From Anagrus nilaparvatae (Eukaryota; Arthropoda; Insecta; Hymenoptera; Mymaridae), in NCBI GenBank assembly GCA_022575985.1, contig JAKSXM010000014.1:9486001-9550000 (forward strand): DNA of 64,000 nt, read 5' to 3'. The notes under the pieces were generated by a model. The model was not told the DNA's origin. It saw only the letters and a list, made by a program, of their open reading frames with translations, and did not search any database. The position numbers and the translations under genes are program-made. Shown here piece by piece: positions 46,532 to 59,674 of this stretch; within the stretch, counting starts at the first letter, position 1; each line of letters begins with the position of its first letter.

Positions 46532-47112
46532 TTAAGGTCTAGGAAGTTCGATCGCATCTAGGTTGATATGGCCGAAAATATATATAAAAACACGCTTTTT
46601 CTGAGAAGCTTAATAAAAAACTGGGATATACAATTTTTCTGTAGCTTCCATAAAATACCTTGTGAATTTATCGATTTTGCGGCTCCCCGTGTAGGATTTT
46701 TCGAAAACTAATGGCAAGACTGGATTCCTGAGGAAATTTTACTACAGTACCTCTTTTTTCATAATTTTTAATCGTTTCCAGAAGGAATGGCATATAAAAG
46801 AAGAATGAGCAGCTGAAGAAAGATGAAAACGTGTTTTTTTTTTTAATTTCGCCCTAGGCTTAGTTTAGTTTTAGATATTAAGGGCTAAAATTTTCAATAT
46901 TAAGGGCTAAAATTTGGGGACACAGTCCATTTTGGATAGTTAATTGGCAAAACAAATTTTTTAGCCAGTTTCAGCAACCCGACCTGGAAACTTTTGCTGA
47001 ATTCACTAAAAATCGCTCAAATGCTTTTGAATTTTTTTCTTTTTCGCAACCTTTTTTTTTCACTAATGAACCCATTAAAAAAAATTATAACTGGTTTTAC
47101 ACAACCAACGAG

Positions 47113-47414
47113 CATGGAACATGTTTACTCATAACAGTAATATTTCCAAACACCGAAATTAGAATAAATCCCGAAATGTAAATTATCCTAAGTCCAGAAA
47201 CCTAAAGTATTTTAAGTTCTTGTTCTTATCAGGGCCTAATCAAGCCCTGATTCTCAATTCAAATTATTAAATCGAAAGTATTTTAAGTCCATTTCACCCC
47301 CACCCCCTAAAAACGTAAGTTTTTCACCCTTCCCCCTAAAACGTCACTTTTTCACCCCCCCCCCCTACCGAGACAAGCTTTTTCAAATACCCCATCCAAT
47401 GAACATGTTCCATG
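47113..47414. mobile_element. Palindrome-cored foldback element, copy 4
   Basis: It is inverted relative to copy 1: starts catggaacatgtttactcat and ends tgaacatgttccatg. The interior has aaacctaaagtattttaagt and the C-rich strand of the minisatellite (47280-47370). The flanks ttataactggttttacacaa and ccaacgag mirror those of copy 1. It lies only 100 bases from the donor end of channel exon 2. Confidence 0.7.
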
Positions 47415-47516
47415 TTAAAAAAAAATCAAAATTCATTTTATTTTTCAGGTGCTAATCTATCTTGCACCTGCCAATATAAACTTATAAATACACTATATAA
47501 GTTTTTGATATCTTTC

Positions 47517-47672
47517 CTATCATAGCCAGCACAACTGTTGCAAAATAAAATGCTCCAGCGAATTTCCATTGTGGACCGGCTTTATGTGGTTTGTTTTCAA
47601 TTATAACAATTTCTACCATACGATAATCTTCCAAACTAATATTATATTTCCTCATCATATTTCCTCGTACAT
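47517..47672 (-). CDS. task7: task7-like two-pore K+ channel, exon 2
   Basis: The exon encodes the extracellular cap region and pore helix 1: [39 protein letters not shown], then ATVVLAMI. The acceptor TTTATACAG precedes 47672 and the exon enters in phase 1 from exon 1. It ends in phase 1 at the first base of a Gly codon completed by exon 3 (I-G-Y-G-H). The following bases are GAAAGA, not GT. The filter therefore reads A-M-I-G-Y-G where most K2P channels have T-T-I/V-G-Y-G. I recall one fly TASK-like subunit sharing such a filter, which would make this ancestral rather than damage; that memory should be verified. Confidence 0.92.
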
Positions 47673-47729
47673 CTGTATAAAAAAATCAATTTTTAATAAG
47701 TATGTAAGAAAACATATGCATAAAATTCA

Positions 47730-49539
<1,810 letters not shown>

Positions 49540-49540
<1 letters not shown>

Positions 49541-49950
49541 GTTGTATTATCACTGACGTACAACAGATTTGTTTATGTATAGATTTTTTGAGTCACTGAA
49601 CACGAAAATCGGGGTCATTTGACAGAGAAATTGGGGCTTCACCTTTAAATTTGCAAAAACTATACCCCCAAAAGGGTTTTTTTTTACATATTCTCACTTT
49701 GAGCGCTCAGATTTGCACAATACGGGTTTTTTGGGTCACTGATAAAGAAATTTGACTTCTTTTTCATAAATAACTAAAATTTCATCCCTAAATTTGCTAA
49801 AACTACTCCCCAAAAAGGGGGTGTTTTTGCTATTTTCGTACGTTTAGCATCCAGGATTTGTCCATATAGGTTTCTTGGATCGCTAATTTCATAAATAATC
49901 AATATTTTAGCCTTAAATAGCTAAAACTACCACTAAAGGAGGTGTTTTTC
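49540..49950. repeat. Three diverged tandem units of about 140-150 bases
   Basis: A block with gggtcactga(a/t), caaaaactat(a)cccc, aaaagggttttt and a ttgcacaatacgggtt-like segment recurs at about 49580, 49725 and 49870. Confidence 0.6.
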
Positions 49951-50117
49951 TCGAAGCCGGAAGGTATACTGGTAGGGAGAGAGGGAGAAGGAGAGCAAGT
50001 TGGGGGACTAGGCAGTGGTGGTGTAGGACATGGGGGCGGGAAAAAGAAAAAAATCTCGCACAAAAAGAACATAATTTGATAAACCAAATGGTTAACCATA
50101 AGGTATATTATTGACCC

Positions 50118-51780
50118 AAAAAGGTTATTTAAATATTTTCTGATTTTCCAAGATGGCGGACCTTAAAGCATTAACAAAGCAAGTTTCTTCATTACTTGGG
50201 GGTTTTTTGAGGTTGAGAAAAGTTTTTATGGATAAAAATATTCATTTTTTCACCCAAATGTATTTTCCGATTTTCCAATAAATAACATAATAGGATGAAC
50301 TTTTTACTTCTTGGGGATTTTGGAGGATAAGAGAAACGTTTTCATAGAGGAAAATTTTTATTTTTTTACCCCAACATATTTTTCAATTTTCCAAGATGGC
50401 GGACTAAAAAGTATTTAAAAAGCAACTTTCTACATTACCTGAGGATTTTTGAGGATGAGAGAAATGTTTTCATAGAGAAAAATTTTTATTTTTTTATCCG
50501 AACATATTTTCCGATTTTCCAAGAAAGTGGACCAAAAAATACAAAAAAGTGAATTTCCTGGGGAGTTGAAGGTTTAGAAAAATGTATATATGCATGAAAA
50601 GGTGCACATATGTACCCCTTTATATTTTCTGATTTTCCAAGTTGGCGGACCAAAAAACATAACTGAAATTCATAATTTTCAAATTACTTTTTACTTTTTA
50701 AAATATTTTTAGATTTTTAAGGTCGAGAAGACGTTTATATGGATGCAAATATTCATTTTTTCACCCCAAAATATTTTTTCTAATTTCCATGATGGCAGAT
50801 AAAAAACATAAAAAAGGGAACTTTCTACACTAAATATAGAAACTTACCTTTTTAATGTTTTTTGTTCCACCATCTTTGAAAATTGAAAATACGTTGGGGT
50901 AAAAAATTTTTTTTCTATGAAAACGTTTCTATCATCTTTAAAAATCCCCCATTCACCCAAATGTATTTTCCGATTTTCCAATAAATAACATAATAGGATG
51001 AACTTTTTACTTCTTGGGGATTTTTGAGGATGAGAGAAACGTTTTCATAGAGGAAAATTTTTATTTTTTTACCCCAACATATTTTTCAATTTTCCAAGTT
51101 GGCGGACTAAAAAGCATTTAAAAAGCAACTTTTTACATTACCTGAGGATTTTTAAGGATGAGATAAACGTTTTCATGGAGAAAAATTTTTATTTTTTTAT
51201 CCGAAAATATTTTCCGATTTTCCAAGATGGTGGACCAAAAAATATAAAAAAGTGAATCTTCTTCATTTCCTGGGGGATTTTTAAAGATGATAGAAACGTT
51301 TTCATAGAAAAAAAATTTTTTACCCCAACGTATTTTCAATTTGAAAGATGGTGGAACAAAAAGCATTAAAAAGGTAAGTTTCTACATTTAGTGTAGAAAG
51401 TTCCCTTTTTTATGTTTTTTATCTGCCATCATGGAAATTAGAAAAACTATTTTGGGGTGAAAAAATGAATATTTGCATCCATATAAACGTCTTCTTTTTT
51501 GAAATTCACTTTTTTGTATTTTTTGGTCCACTTTCTTGGAAAATCGGAAAATATGTTAGGATAAAAAAATAAAAATTTTTCTCTATGAAAACGTTTCTCT
51601 CATCCTCAAAATCCTCAAAAATCCTCAGGTAATGTAGAAAGTTGCTTTTTAAATACTTTTTAGTCCGCCATCTTGGAAAATTGAAAAATATGTTGGGGTA
51701 AAAAAATAAAAATTTTCCTCTATGAAAACGTTTCTCTCATCCTCAAAAATCCCCAAGTAATGTAAAAAGTTCATTTATAC
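50118..51780. repeat. Inverted arrays of the AAGATGGCGGA unit
   Basis: A unit of about 128 bases (ttttccaagatggcggacc, aactttctacattacctg, aaacgttttcatagagg, tttttaccccaacatat) is repeated forward from 50140 to 50800. A short inverted copy crosses 50830-50960, forward units follow to 51390, then inverted units to 51780, giving dyad centres near 50830 and 51390. No coding function is seen. Confidence 0.85.
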
Positions 51781-52197
51781 TAGATACGGGTAGAGCGAAG
51801 CGGATCATGTTAAAAAAAAGCAAGAGAAGAGTTTCAGTAATTTTGGGATTTTAAAAATTTTGATTTGATTGAGTTGAATAATAATGTTTAAATAAGACAT
51901 AAAAAAATGTTAAGCATAGTTAAAATTTTTAAGTATTGGCCAAAAAGGACACAAAAATACGCCCCTTATTTTTTAACCTTGTTATTTGTTTGCTGAAAAA
52001 ATTTCAACCAAACTTTTGTTTGCGGAACTTTGTAATTACGTGCTTTTTCCATAATTTATAAAAAAAAAAATTTCTATGAACTCTAATACCCCTCAATTCA
52101 CTTAATTACCAAATTAATATTACCCTCAAGTCAGAATGTGGTGTAAGGGTTTCCGAATTCGACAACCAGAATTAGAAAAAGTCTTCTGTAGCTTTTG
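51781..52197. other. Non-coding, nothing recognised
   Basis: AT-rich sequence between the unit arrays and the second SINE; no ORF. Confidence 0.4.
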
Positions 52198-52527
52198 GGG
52201 TCCTACTGAAAACAGGATTCTAGCCTCAACGTGGTGAAGAGTTTTAAATCTGTATATATTTACGAAAGTATTTTCATACTACGAATAGCGTCTAATATTG
52301 TTATGAACCTCTTATTCGGGAGGCAAATCCGCTCTATACAGGGCGATCCAGAGCGCGATGCTTGTTTGATTATTAGTTAACCAATCACAGCTAAGATTAC
52401 AAGCATTAACAAATAGCAAAAAGCCTAGTAAAATAAAATTTACGTCCAGCTTGGATCACAGTGTATGCAAGTATCTCTATTTACATATAATCGCGAGATT
52501 TAATCCCCTAGACCACCGCCGAAGCGT
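52198..52527 (-). mobile_element. tRNA-derived SINE, second copy, interrupted
   Basis: It aligns with 16966-17155 of the first copy (gtggtgaagagttttaaat, atttacgaaagtattttcat, cgcgagattta, ccaccgcc). It lacks the 3' part and poly-A. The tRNA-like head is decayed. A 125-base MITE sits in it at 52339-52463. Confidence 0.8.
52339..52463. mobile_element. 125-base MITE with TA target, inside the SINE
   Basis: The imperfect ends CAGGGCGATCCAGAGC and its mirror (GCTTGGATCACAGTG) are flanked by TA (52337-52338 and 52464-52465). The first SINE copy (17093-17100, ctatatga) shows the single TA of the empty site. The target points to a Tc1/mariner-type source. Confidence 0.85.
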
Positions 52528-52885
52528 TTTTAACATATTTATTTAGTAAATAAAAAAACAGGAGTGGGGACAATTTTTTTTGTTGAATCCTGAAAAAGGC
52601 GTGTACACGGTCTTTGGATGCTGGACGTGTTATTTTTAAAGTCAAATAAAAAAAAAAAAAATTAAAGGGTTTGTGGCATTTACACACACTAACACTATTA
52701 TATCGTAGTATAAAAAGTTAACAAAGTTGCAAAAAAGGCGCAGATTTTGTGGGTTTCTTTTTTGCTTTCGGTAACAAGAGACCGCTACCATTAGGAAACC
52801 AAATTACAAATTACTACTTTCATTAATATATTGAAAAAAAAAACCCTGATAACCTCCGTTTATTCAAACTGGCCTTCTCCCGTAT

Positions 52886-53180
52886 CGAAATTGTCGATCG
52901 ACGTTCCGATCGAACTTTCGATCGGATTTCCGATCAGAATTTGATCGACTTTCCGATCGAAACACCGATCGAAATTTTCGCCGATCGAGTTTCCGATCAA
53001 AAAATTTCGATCGAAACACCGATCAAAAATCAAAATTCCGATCGACTTTCCGATCAAAAACTTCGATCGAAAATCCGATCAAAAATCACAATTTCGATCG
53101 AGTTTCCGATAAAAAATTTTGATTGAAATTCTGATCAAAAATTACACTTCCGATCGAGTTTCCGATAAAAAAATTTTTAT
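52886..53180. repeat. GATCG array, left end
   Basis: Units like tttccgatcaaaaa(tt)tcgatcgaaa, period about 28-56 bases, with CGATCG almost every 14 bases near the outer end and decay inward. It gives false ORFs in several frames. Confidence 0.85.
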
Positions 53181-54899
53181 CAAAGTCCTGATTGAGGCAT
53201 AATTTTTAAATTTTCATATAAAACAATTTTCCGATTTTCCAAAAAATATGAAAAGAGAACTTTCTGCTTTACCTGAGGGTTCATGAAAACGTTTTCAATG
53301 ATTCATATTTTCATTTTTTTACCCAACCATATTTTTCAAAGAAGGCTGAAAAAAACACGAAAATTAGAAGTATCTATATTACCGGAGGGTTTTCAAGGTT
53401 GAGAAAAACGTTTTCATAACTCATTCAAGCATATTTTCCGGTTTTCCAAGATGGCGGATTAATCAAGCACGTCAAAATAAGCTTTTTACATTGCCTGGGG
53501 GTTTTTGAGGTTGATAAAAACGTTTTCATAGATGAAAATTTTCATCTTTTTACCCTACCATATTTTCCAATTTTCCATGATGGCAGACCAAAAAACATGA
53601 AAACAAAAACTATCTACATTACTTGGGAGTTTCCGAGGTCGAGAAAAACTTTTCTATTAATGAAAATTTTCATTTTTTTGCGTTAAAACGTTTTTCTCAA
53701 CCTTAATAATTTGTAGGTAATATAGAAAGTTCTTCTTCATGTTTTTTGTCCCATCATATTGGGAAATTGGGAAATCTGTTGGGGCTAAAAAATTAAAATT
53801 TTCATTCATAAAAACTTTTTCTTCGACCTCGAAAACCCCCTGGCAATGTAAAAAGCTTATTCTGAAATGTTTTTAGGTCCTCCATATTGGAAAATATATT
53901 GGAATTAAAAAACTAAAATTTTCATAAATAGAAACGTTTTTCTCGACCCCGAAAACCCCCAGGTAATGTTGTAAGATTTATTTTCATGTTTTTCGCTCCG
54001 GCATCTTGGAAAATTGGAAAATATACTGGTGCCAAATAATGAAAAAATTTATTAATAAAATCGCTTTTCTCAAACTCGAAAACCACCAGGCAATTTTAAA
54101 AGCTTATTCTGCAATTTTTTGGTCCACCATCTTTGAAAAACGGAAAATATGCTGGGGCAAAAATTAAAATTTTTATCAAGGAAAATGTTTTTTTCAACCT
54201 TGAAAATCCCTAGGTAATGTAAAAAGTTACTTTTTTCATGTTTTTTGTTCCGGCATTTTGGAAAATTGGAAAATTGTTTTGGATAAAAAATTAAAAATTA
54301 CGCCTCCAGGATAACAGTTTTCCCTCGCACGATTCAATTTCATTCCGAAGGTCTTATTCGAGGAGATTACAGAAATTTCAGGGAGTTAACTCTAAAAAGT
54401 ATAAATAGTTTTTAATAGGAGAGATACAATCTTGTATAAAATGCTTTTTATAAAAAAAAAAGTAGTATATACAATTGATATATGCATAAGTTAGGGCAAT
54501 ATTATCCTTACTTACCTATACTCTTGATTTAAAATAAGTGGCTGGAGATAAATATAAGTATAAAATAATACATCCATATTTGACCCCTGATATCCTATCA
54601 ACCTTGATAACCCCCAAGCAATATAAAAAGCTTATTCTGACATGTTTTTTTGTCCCTCCATCTTGGAGAATCGGAAAATATTCTTGGGTGAAAATATAAA
54701 AATTTTCATCAATGAGAACGTTTTTTTCAACCTCGAAAACCCTAAGGCAATGTAAAAAGCTTATTCGAAAATGTTTTTTTTCTGTCACATTGGGAAATTT
54801 AAAAATATTTTGGGATAAAATTTTATTCATTGAAATGTTTTTTTCAACCTCGAAAACCCCCAGGCAAGGTAAAAAACTTGAATGAATATTTATTTCATT

Positions 54900-55590
54900 A
54901 TCAATAATATTTTCATTTTGAACTTAATCATGAATTTTAAACGTTTGTAATGATTTTTAAAATCTAAAAATTGATTTTTTTTTAAATATTTTTTATTAAT
55001 AAACTTTTGTGAACGTAATCGCTTTTGTGACTTTCTTCTATTATTCATTTTACAACTTTATTTAAAAACTTTTAAATAAATTTATTTAAAAAAGAAATAA
55101 ACAAATATTGGTTTCAAAAAAATAAAAATAATAGTTTTTTTTGTGTTTATTTTACAAATAGCCTGACAGTTAAGTTTTATTTTGTTTATTATTATTTTTA
55201 CTTATCAAATATGATATAAGTATACAAAATTTATTGTTAAAAAAAGACAAATGCATGACAAAAAATAAATACCTATGTATACTTTTATAAATTTGTTAAA
55301 GTTCGAAAATAATTTCACCAAAACTCGATTTCTTTGTGAAATTATTAATCAATATATTTCTTAATTTTGAAATAAAATAAAATAAATAAAATAAATTATA
55401 CATTTTTCAAATAACTGCAATTTTTTATAAATGCTTAGTAGATGAAATTATAAAATAATAAATCCAAAATGTAAAATATTTTTAAAGATTAATTAATTAG
55501 CTAAATAATTATTTCATCAACTTTAGACCAATTTTTGTAACCTTAAGGTTACAAAAGTTTGTTTTAGTAAGTAAGATAAAATGATATTTT
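54900..55590. other. AT-rich centre of the foldback
   Basis: No repeat unit or ORF; it is the spacer between the two sets of inverted arrays. Confidence 0.5.
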
Positions 55591-56214
55591 TCTTTCAATT
55601 AAAAGCTTATTCTGACGTGTTTTTTTTATCTGTGCTCTTGGGAAATCGGAAAATTTTCATAATTGAAAATGTTTTTCTGAATTTTGAAAACCACCATTAG
55701 TAATATAGACATTTCTACATTTTATTTTTTTGTTCCGCCTTATTGGGAAATTTGGAAATATTTTGAGATAAAAAAATGAAAAATTTTATTTATTAAAATG
55801 TTTTTTCAAACCTCGAAAATCCCCAGGCAAGGTAAAAAACTTATTGTAACCTTTGTAAAACTTATTATAACCCTTTTTTGGTCCACCATCTTGGAAAACT
55901 GGAAAATATGGTAGGATAAAAAGATGAAAATTTTCATCTATGAAAACGTTTTTATCAACCTGCAATGTAAAAAGCTTATTTTGACGTGCTTTATTAATCC
56001 GCCATCTTGGAAAACCGGAAAATATGCTTGAATGAGTTATGAAAACGTTTTTGTCAATCTAGTGTTTTTTCAGCCTTCTTTGAAAAATATAGTTGGGTAA
56101 AAAAATGAAAATATGAATCATTGAAAACGTTTTCATGAACCCTCAGGTAAAGCAGAAAGTTCCTCTTTTCATATTTTTTGGAAAATCGGAAAAATGTTTT
56201 ATATGAAAATTTAA

Positions 56215-56545
56215 AAATTATGCCTCAATCGGGACTTTGATAAAAATTTTTTTATCGGAAACTCGATCGGAATTGTAATTTTTGATCAGAATTTCAATCG
56301 AAATTTTTTATCGGAAACTCGATCGAAATTGTGATTTTTGATCAGATTTTCGATCGAAATTTTTGATCGGAAAGTCGATCGGAATTTTGATTTTTGATCG
56401 GAAAGTTGATCGGAATTTTGATTTTTGATCGGAGTTTCGATCGAAATTTTTTGATCGGAAACTCGATCGGCGAAAATTTCGATCGGAAAGTCGATCGAAT
56501 TCCGATCGAAAGTTCGATCGGAACGTCGATCGACTATTTCGATAC
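56215..56545. repeat. GATCG array, right end
   Basis: The mirror of 52886-53180, slightly longer; the outermost 60 bases match the left end nearly perfectly (cgatcgaaagttcgatcgga). Confidence 0.85.
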
Positions 56546-56608
56546 GGGCTAGGCATAAAAATATTGTGCAAAGGCATTTAATTTTTTTAATATAGAGTTT
56601 ATTGGTAA

Positions 56609-56660
56609 CTAGGGGGCAAGCCCCCTGCGCTTTAAAGCGCGCCAACCCCCTCAGGTCATT
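56609..56660 (-). other. Helitron 3' terminal hairpins
   Basis: On the minus strand GCGCGCTTTAAAGCGC precedes GGGGGCTTGCCCCC and CTAG. A partial direct copy of the subterminal segment (aaagcgcgccaaccccctca) lies at 56792-56811, 160 bases further in. Confidence 0.85.
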
Positions 56661-57081
56661 TCATGTTAAATTTAATAATAATAAACATCAGTTATATTAC
56701 AATTTCAAGAGTAAATTGTGTTTGCCTATTCATATTTTTTCATATTGATCGTAATCGATCCGTTAATGAATACCAATAATTGTGCTAAAGCGCGCCAACC
56801 CCCTCAGATCATTAGTCATTCAAATTCATTTATCATTTCAAATTAAATAAAAAAAAAAAAAAATTTATAAATCAATTTCATTTTAATTATATTCTTACTA
56901 CCTAAATCATATAAAGTTGATATTCTACGTTAAATTGAAATATATGAACATAATAGGCATAAAGAATAACAGAAAAGAATGACATTTTAAACTTGGCGTT
57001 CAAATTCAAAGTTCATAATAAGAAAGTCTGATACCCTTAAAAGTGGTTGAAAAATTTATGTTAACTCCTTGCAATAGTTTG
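56661..57081. other. Helitron 3' untranslated region
   Basis: AT-rich, with the second copy of the subterminal motif at 56792-56811. No ORF. Confidence 0.55.
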
Positions 57082-58765
57082 TCATGTATACATTTCACTA
57101 AATACGTAATTTTTTACTTTTCTGTTAGCATGATTTACACTTTTATTTAAAAAAATTTTTAATCCTTTCTGTGATCTAACTCTAGATAAGGCAACGTAAA
57201 GTTGACCGTGTGCATAAACGTCTTTACGAAGATCTATACCAATTTTTTTAAAAGTCTGGCCTTGTGATTTGTTTATTGTCATAGCAAAAGCTAACCTTAT
57301 GGGAAATTGGCATCTTTTAAATGTAAAAGGATAATCATTTTCGCAGTACAAAGTAATACGATTTAGAAAAATAATTTCTTTAGCTCTATCTCCTGTTAAG
57401 ATTTCGCATTTTAGTAAATGATTTGAAAAATCAAGAATTCTAAGACGTGTTCCATTACACAAACCTTCTTTGATATTTATATTTCTAATTAACATAACTA
57501 TAGAGTGCTGTCGAAGTCTGAGTTCATAGGGTGGTAAACAAATGGGAGATAGTGAGTTTAAGTATTCTGGTAATATAGCTTCAGATATATCACCATTATC
57601 ATCACAATTTTTTACACTATCAATGCTGGTGTAAATGTTCTCAGTACTATCATCTAGTAAATTAACAACATTCTTATTAATTTCGTCAACATCAATATTT
57701 CTTGCAGACAATATTGCACAATGAGGTAATTCTTCATAATTTTTATTTTTTATTATATCACCATAAACATATTCTTCTATGCCCGTCTCTTCAGTGGCGA
57801 TAAATGTTTCTGGCAGTTGCATATTATTCTGAAGGTCATTATTTCTTCCATCACCAACACTTAACAAATATTTAGAAAATTCAATCTCGTCAGGTAATAC
57901 TCTCATATTTTTGGTTAGCTTAAAGTGTTTGAAATTTTTCCATAAATGACTATATTTTATTGAAAGATTTACATCTTCACTTCGAGTTCCTCCTATTTTT
58001 ACAGGTAGTAACTGTCTAAAATCTCCACCTGAAATAATTATTTTTCCACCGAAAGGTAAGTTATTATTCATGAAATCTTTTAAAGCTCTGTCTACAATCT
58101 CTAAAGTATACCTAGGTGCCATAGGAGCTTCATCCCATATAAAAACATCTGTATCTTTTAGTAACTGAGCTTCCTTTGATTGAGCTTTAATATTTGATGT
58201 CGAATCTGAATAAGTTGGAACGGGGATACCGAATGTTTTATGAGCAGTTTTTCCTCCAGGAAGTAGAATAGCTGCAATTCCTGTGTAAGCCATTGAACAA
58301 ACTGCTTTTTTTTCAGATTTTAATAAATGATAAATTGTGGAATAAACAAAAGTTTTTCCAGATCCTCCTGGACCTTCAAGGAAAAAGTAACGCGGTTGAT
58401 TAGGACAATTTTTTTCTAGTGCAGATTTTAAAACCATGTCAACAAATTCTTTTTGTTCTTTGTTAAGTAAATTATATTGATCTTCGCCTTTTTTTTTATG
58501 CTCCTCGGGTGATAAATCATCACTATTTTCAGTAATAATTTCTACTGTTTGGTCCATTGACGGAAAATCAGATAATGATCGTCCTTCTGCAATTAACATA
58601 TGACTTATATCTGCATATGCCTTTTTCTCTGCTATCAAAGATGAATATTTTTTAGCATAGACTTCAGCCATAGAACTTTTAAATTCTGACCATAGCTCTT
58701 CTGGGTGCAAGGGTTGTCAATGAATTAAAATACGGACAAACAATTGTCGCAGGCTTTTTGGCATC
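57082..58765 (-). pseudogene. Helitron helicase domain
   Basis: The open part is 542 residues from a non-ATG codon at 58710. PIF1-type SF1 helicase motifs appear in order: LNKEQKEFVD (Q-like motif), Walker A GPGGSGKT (residues 113-120), VFIWDEAPM (Walker B), IISGGDFRQLLPV, LTKNMR, then TINKSQGQTF and YVALSRVRS near the C-terminus. It unwinds DNA for rolling-circle transposition. The same frame continues upstream through a TGA at 58717-58719, at a position where relatives usually have Cys, to another TGA at 58768-58770. It is the C-terminal half of one Rep/helicase protein. Confidence 0.92.
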
Positions 58766-58767
58766 AT

Positions 58768-59667
58768 TCAAAGACTTGCTTCTTGTAAAGCTTTTCGCCA
58801 TTCTTCATCATCTTCAATAAGCCCTAATGTTAAGCAGGTAGCCACAAAAGTAGGGTATATAACTCCATCAACAGTTCTTAAATCAATGAAATTGTTTGCC
58901 CCTCTGACATGCAACAACAATACTCTGAAATGGAATAGCTCAATTTGAGTTGGACTTACGGAATACATTCTTCCAATAACATCGAACTTTTGCTGGCGTT
59001 TTTCCCATTGCATTTTATTGCTACCGGGAACTTTTTTAAAGGTATAGTAATTCGGAATGTCAGGGTATAAATATTGTCTAGCTTCTGGATCTCTTTCGTT
59101 TAAGGCAAAGTAATCCATTAACATTGTTACTTTATTTAAAGCATTTTGAAGCTCTTCATCATTACCATCATTTTCAATAATTATGCTTTGTTCTTTGGGT
59201 AAATGCACTGGTAATCGAATCATGCTGTGACTTTTTTCCTGTAAAGCCTTGTTTAAAATACGCCATCATGCTTCAGTAGGACCAACGTACCTGGCTTCAA
59301 TGTATTGTTTTACTTCGTCGTGTTCAATTATGCTTTCATCAGAATTCTCATTACTGAGGATGATAGATGCTGCATCATGCCCTTTGTAAATATATTTATG
59401 AATGTATTTTACTGACTTTATGCTTGATACGGCTACTACGTTAATATGACAATCAAAAGTCAGTAATAATTCTGGATTATATGGAACAACATGTCTGTTA
59501 TCTACAATGTAATTGTTTCGTTTCTGATACGTAATTCCAGTATTCCGTCGCCTATAAATAGGATATCCATTTTCATCTAATATTGTTTCATCTTGGAAAT
59601 CCATTGGATAATGTTTAGAACATTTTCCGTTATTTTGGCACCAATCTCCACAAGGGCCATGAATCAT
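58768..59667 (-). pseudogene. Helitron Rep C-terminal part and linker
   Basis: Two pieces in one frame (59266-59667 and 58768-59223) are separated by a single TGA at 59266-59268. The first has MIHGPCGDWC, NGKCSKHYP and the tyrosine motif K-Y-I-H-K-Y-I-Y-K-G, where both catalytic tyrosines of a two-Tyr Rep are kept. After the stop come WRILNKALQEKSHSMIRLPVH and VPGSNKMQWEKRQQKFDVIG. These are normal Helitron order and spacing. Confidence 0.9.
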
Positions 59668-59674
59668 ATGAGTG

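Larger units (their letters stand above)
42013..47007. repeat. Nested palindrome of about 5 kb
   Basis: The outer arms are 42013-42460 (gaattcagcaaaagtttcca, ggtcgggttgctg) and 46536-47007 (its mirror, cagcaacccgacc). A second module (42470-42930, containing ctttaatgtaagcgagctcg) recurs forward at 45190-45640 and inverted at 45655-45940. Between them sit a Penelope remnant, a Harbinger-like foldback, AAGATGGCGGA array units and a TTAA-flanked MITE, each listed separately. Confidence 0.8.
13735..47516 (-). other. task7: 33.8-kb intron of the task7-like gene
   Basis: The interval separates exon 2 from exon 3. The coding phase and the pore motif (I-G then Y-G-H-S-T-P) join exactly across it. 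The acceptor is AG, but the expected donor reads GAAAGATATC instead of GT. It is filled by nested transposons listed separately. That the two exons belong to one transcript is an inference from phase, order, strand and absence of duplicated domains. Confidence 0.75.
52879..56548. mobile_element. 3.7-kb foldback element with GATCG-rich ends
   Basis: The left end CCCGTATCGAAATTGTCG and the right end CGATACGGG (56540-56548, preceded by CGACTATTT) are inverted. Next come about 290-330 bases of GATCG-rich repeats at each end. Inside are arrays of the AAGATGGCGGA unit: forward 53210-53690, inverted 53690-54890 and inverted 55590-56190, around an AT-rich centre (54900-55590). The structure resembles Drosophila FB elements, with long inverted ends made of tandem repeats. 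No transposase and no clear target duplication was found. Confidence 0.8.

Noticed and set aside
49899..50099. Pro/Ser-rich 66-residue minus-strand ORF
   Set aside because: Arises from a short G-rich low-complexity patch; no homology recognised.
52860..53126. ORFs rich in D-R-S/I-G-x-S-I-D repeats
   Set aside because: They are translations of the GATCG array and occur in several frames on both strands.
58717..59268. Selenocysteine reading of the Helitron TGA codons
   Set aside because: No SECIS-like element was identified, and a frameshift elsewhere in the gene shows it is decaying.
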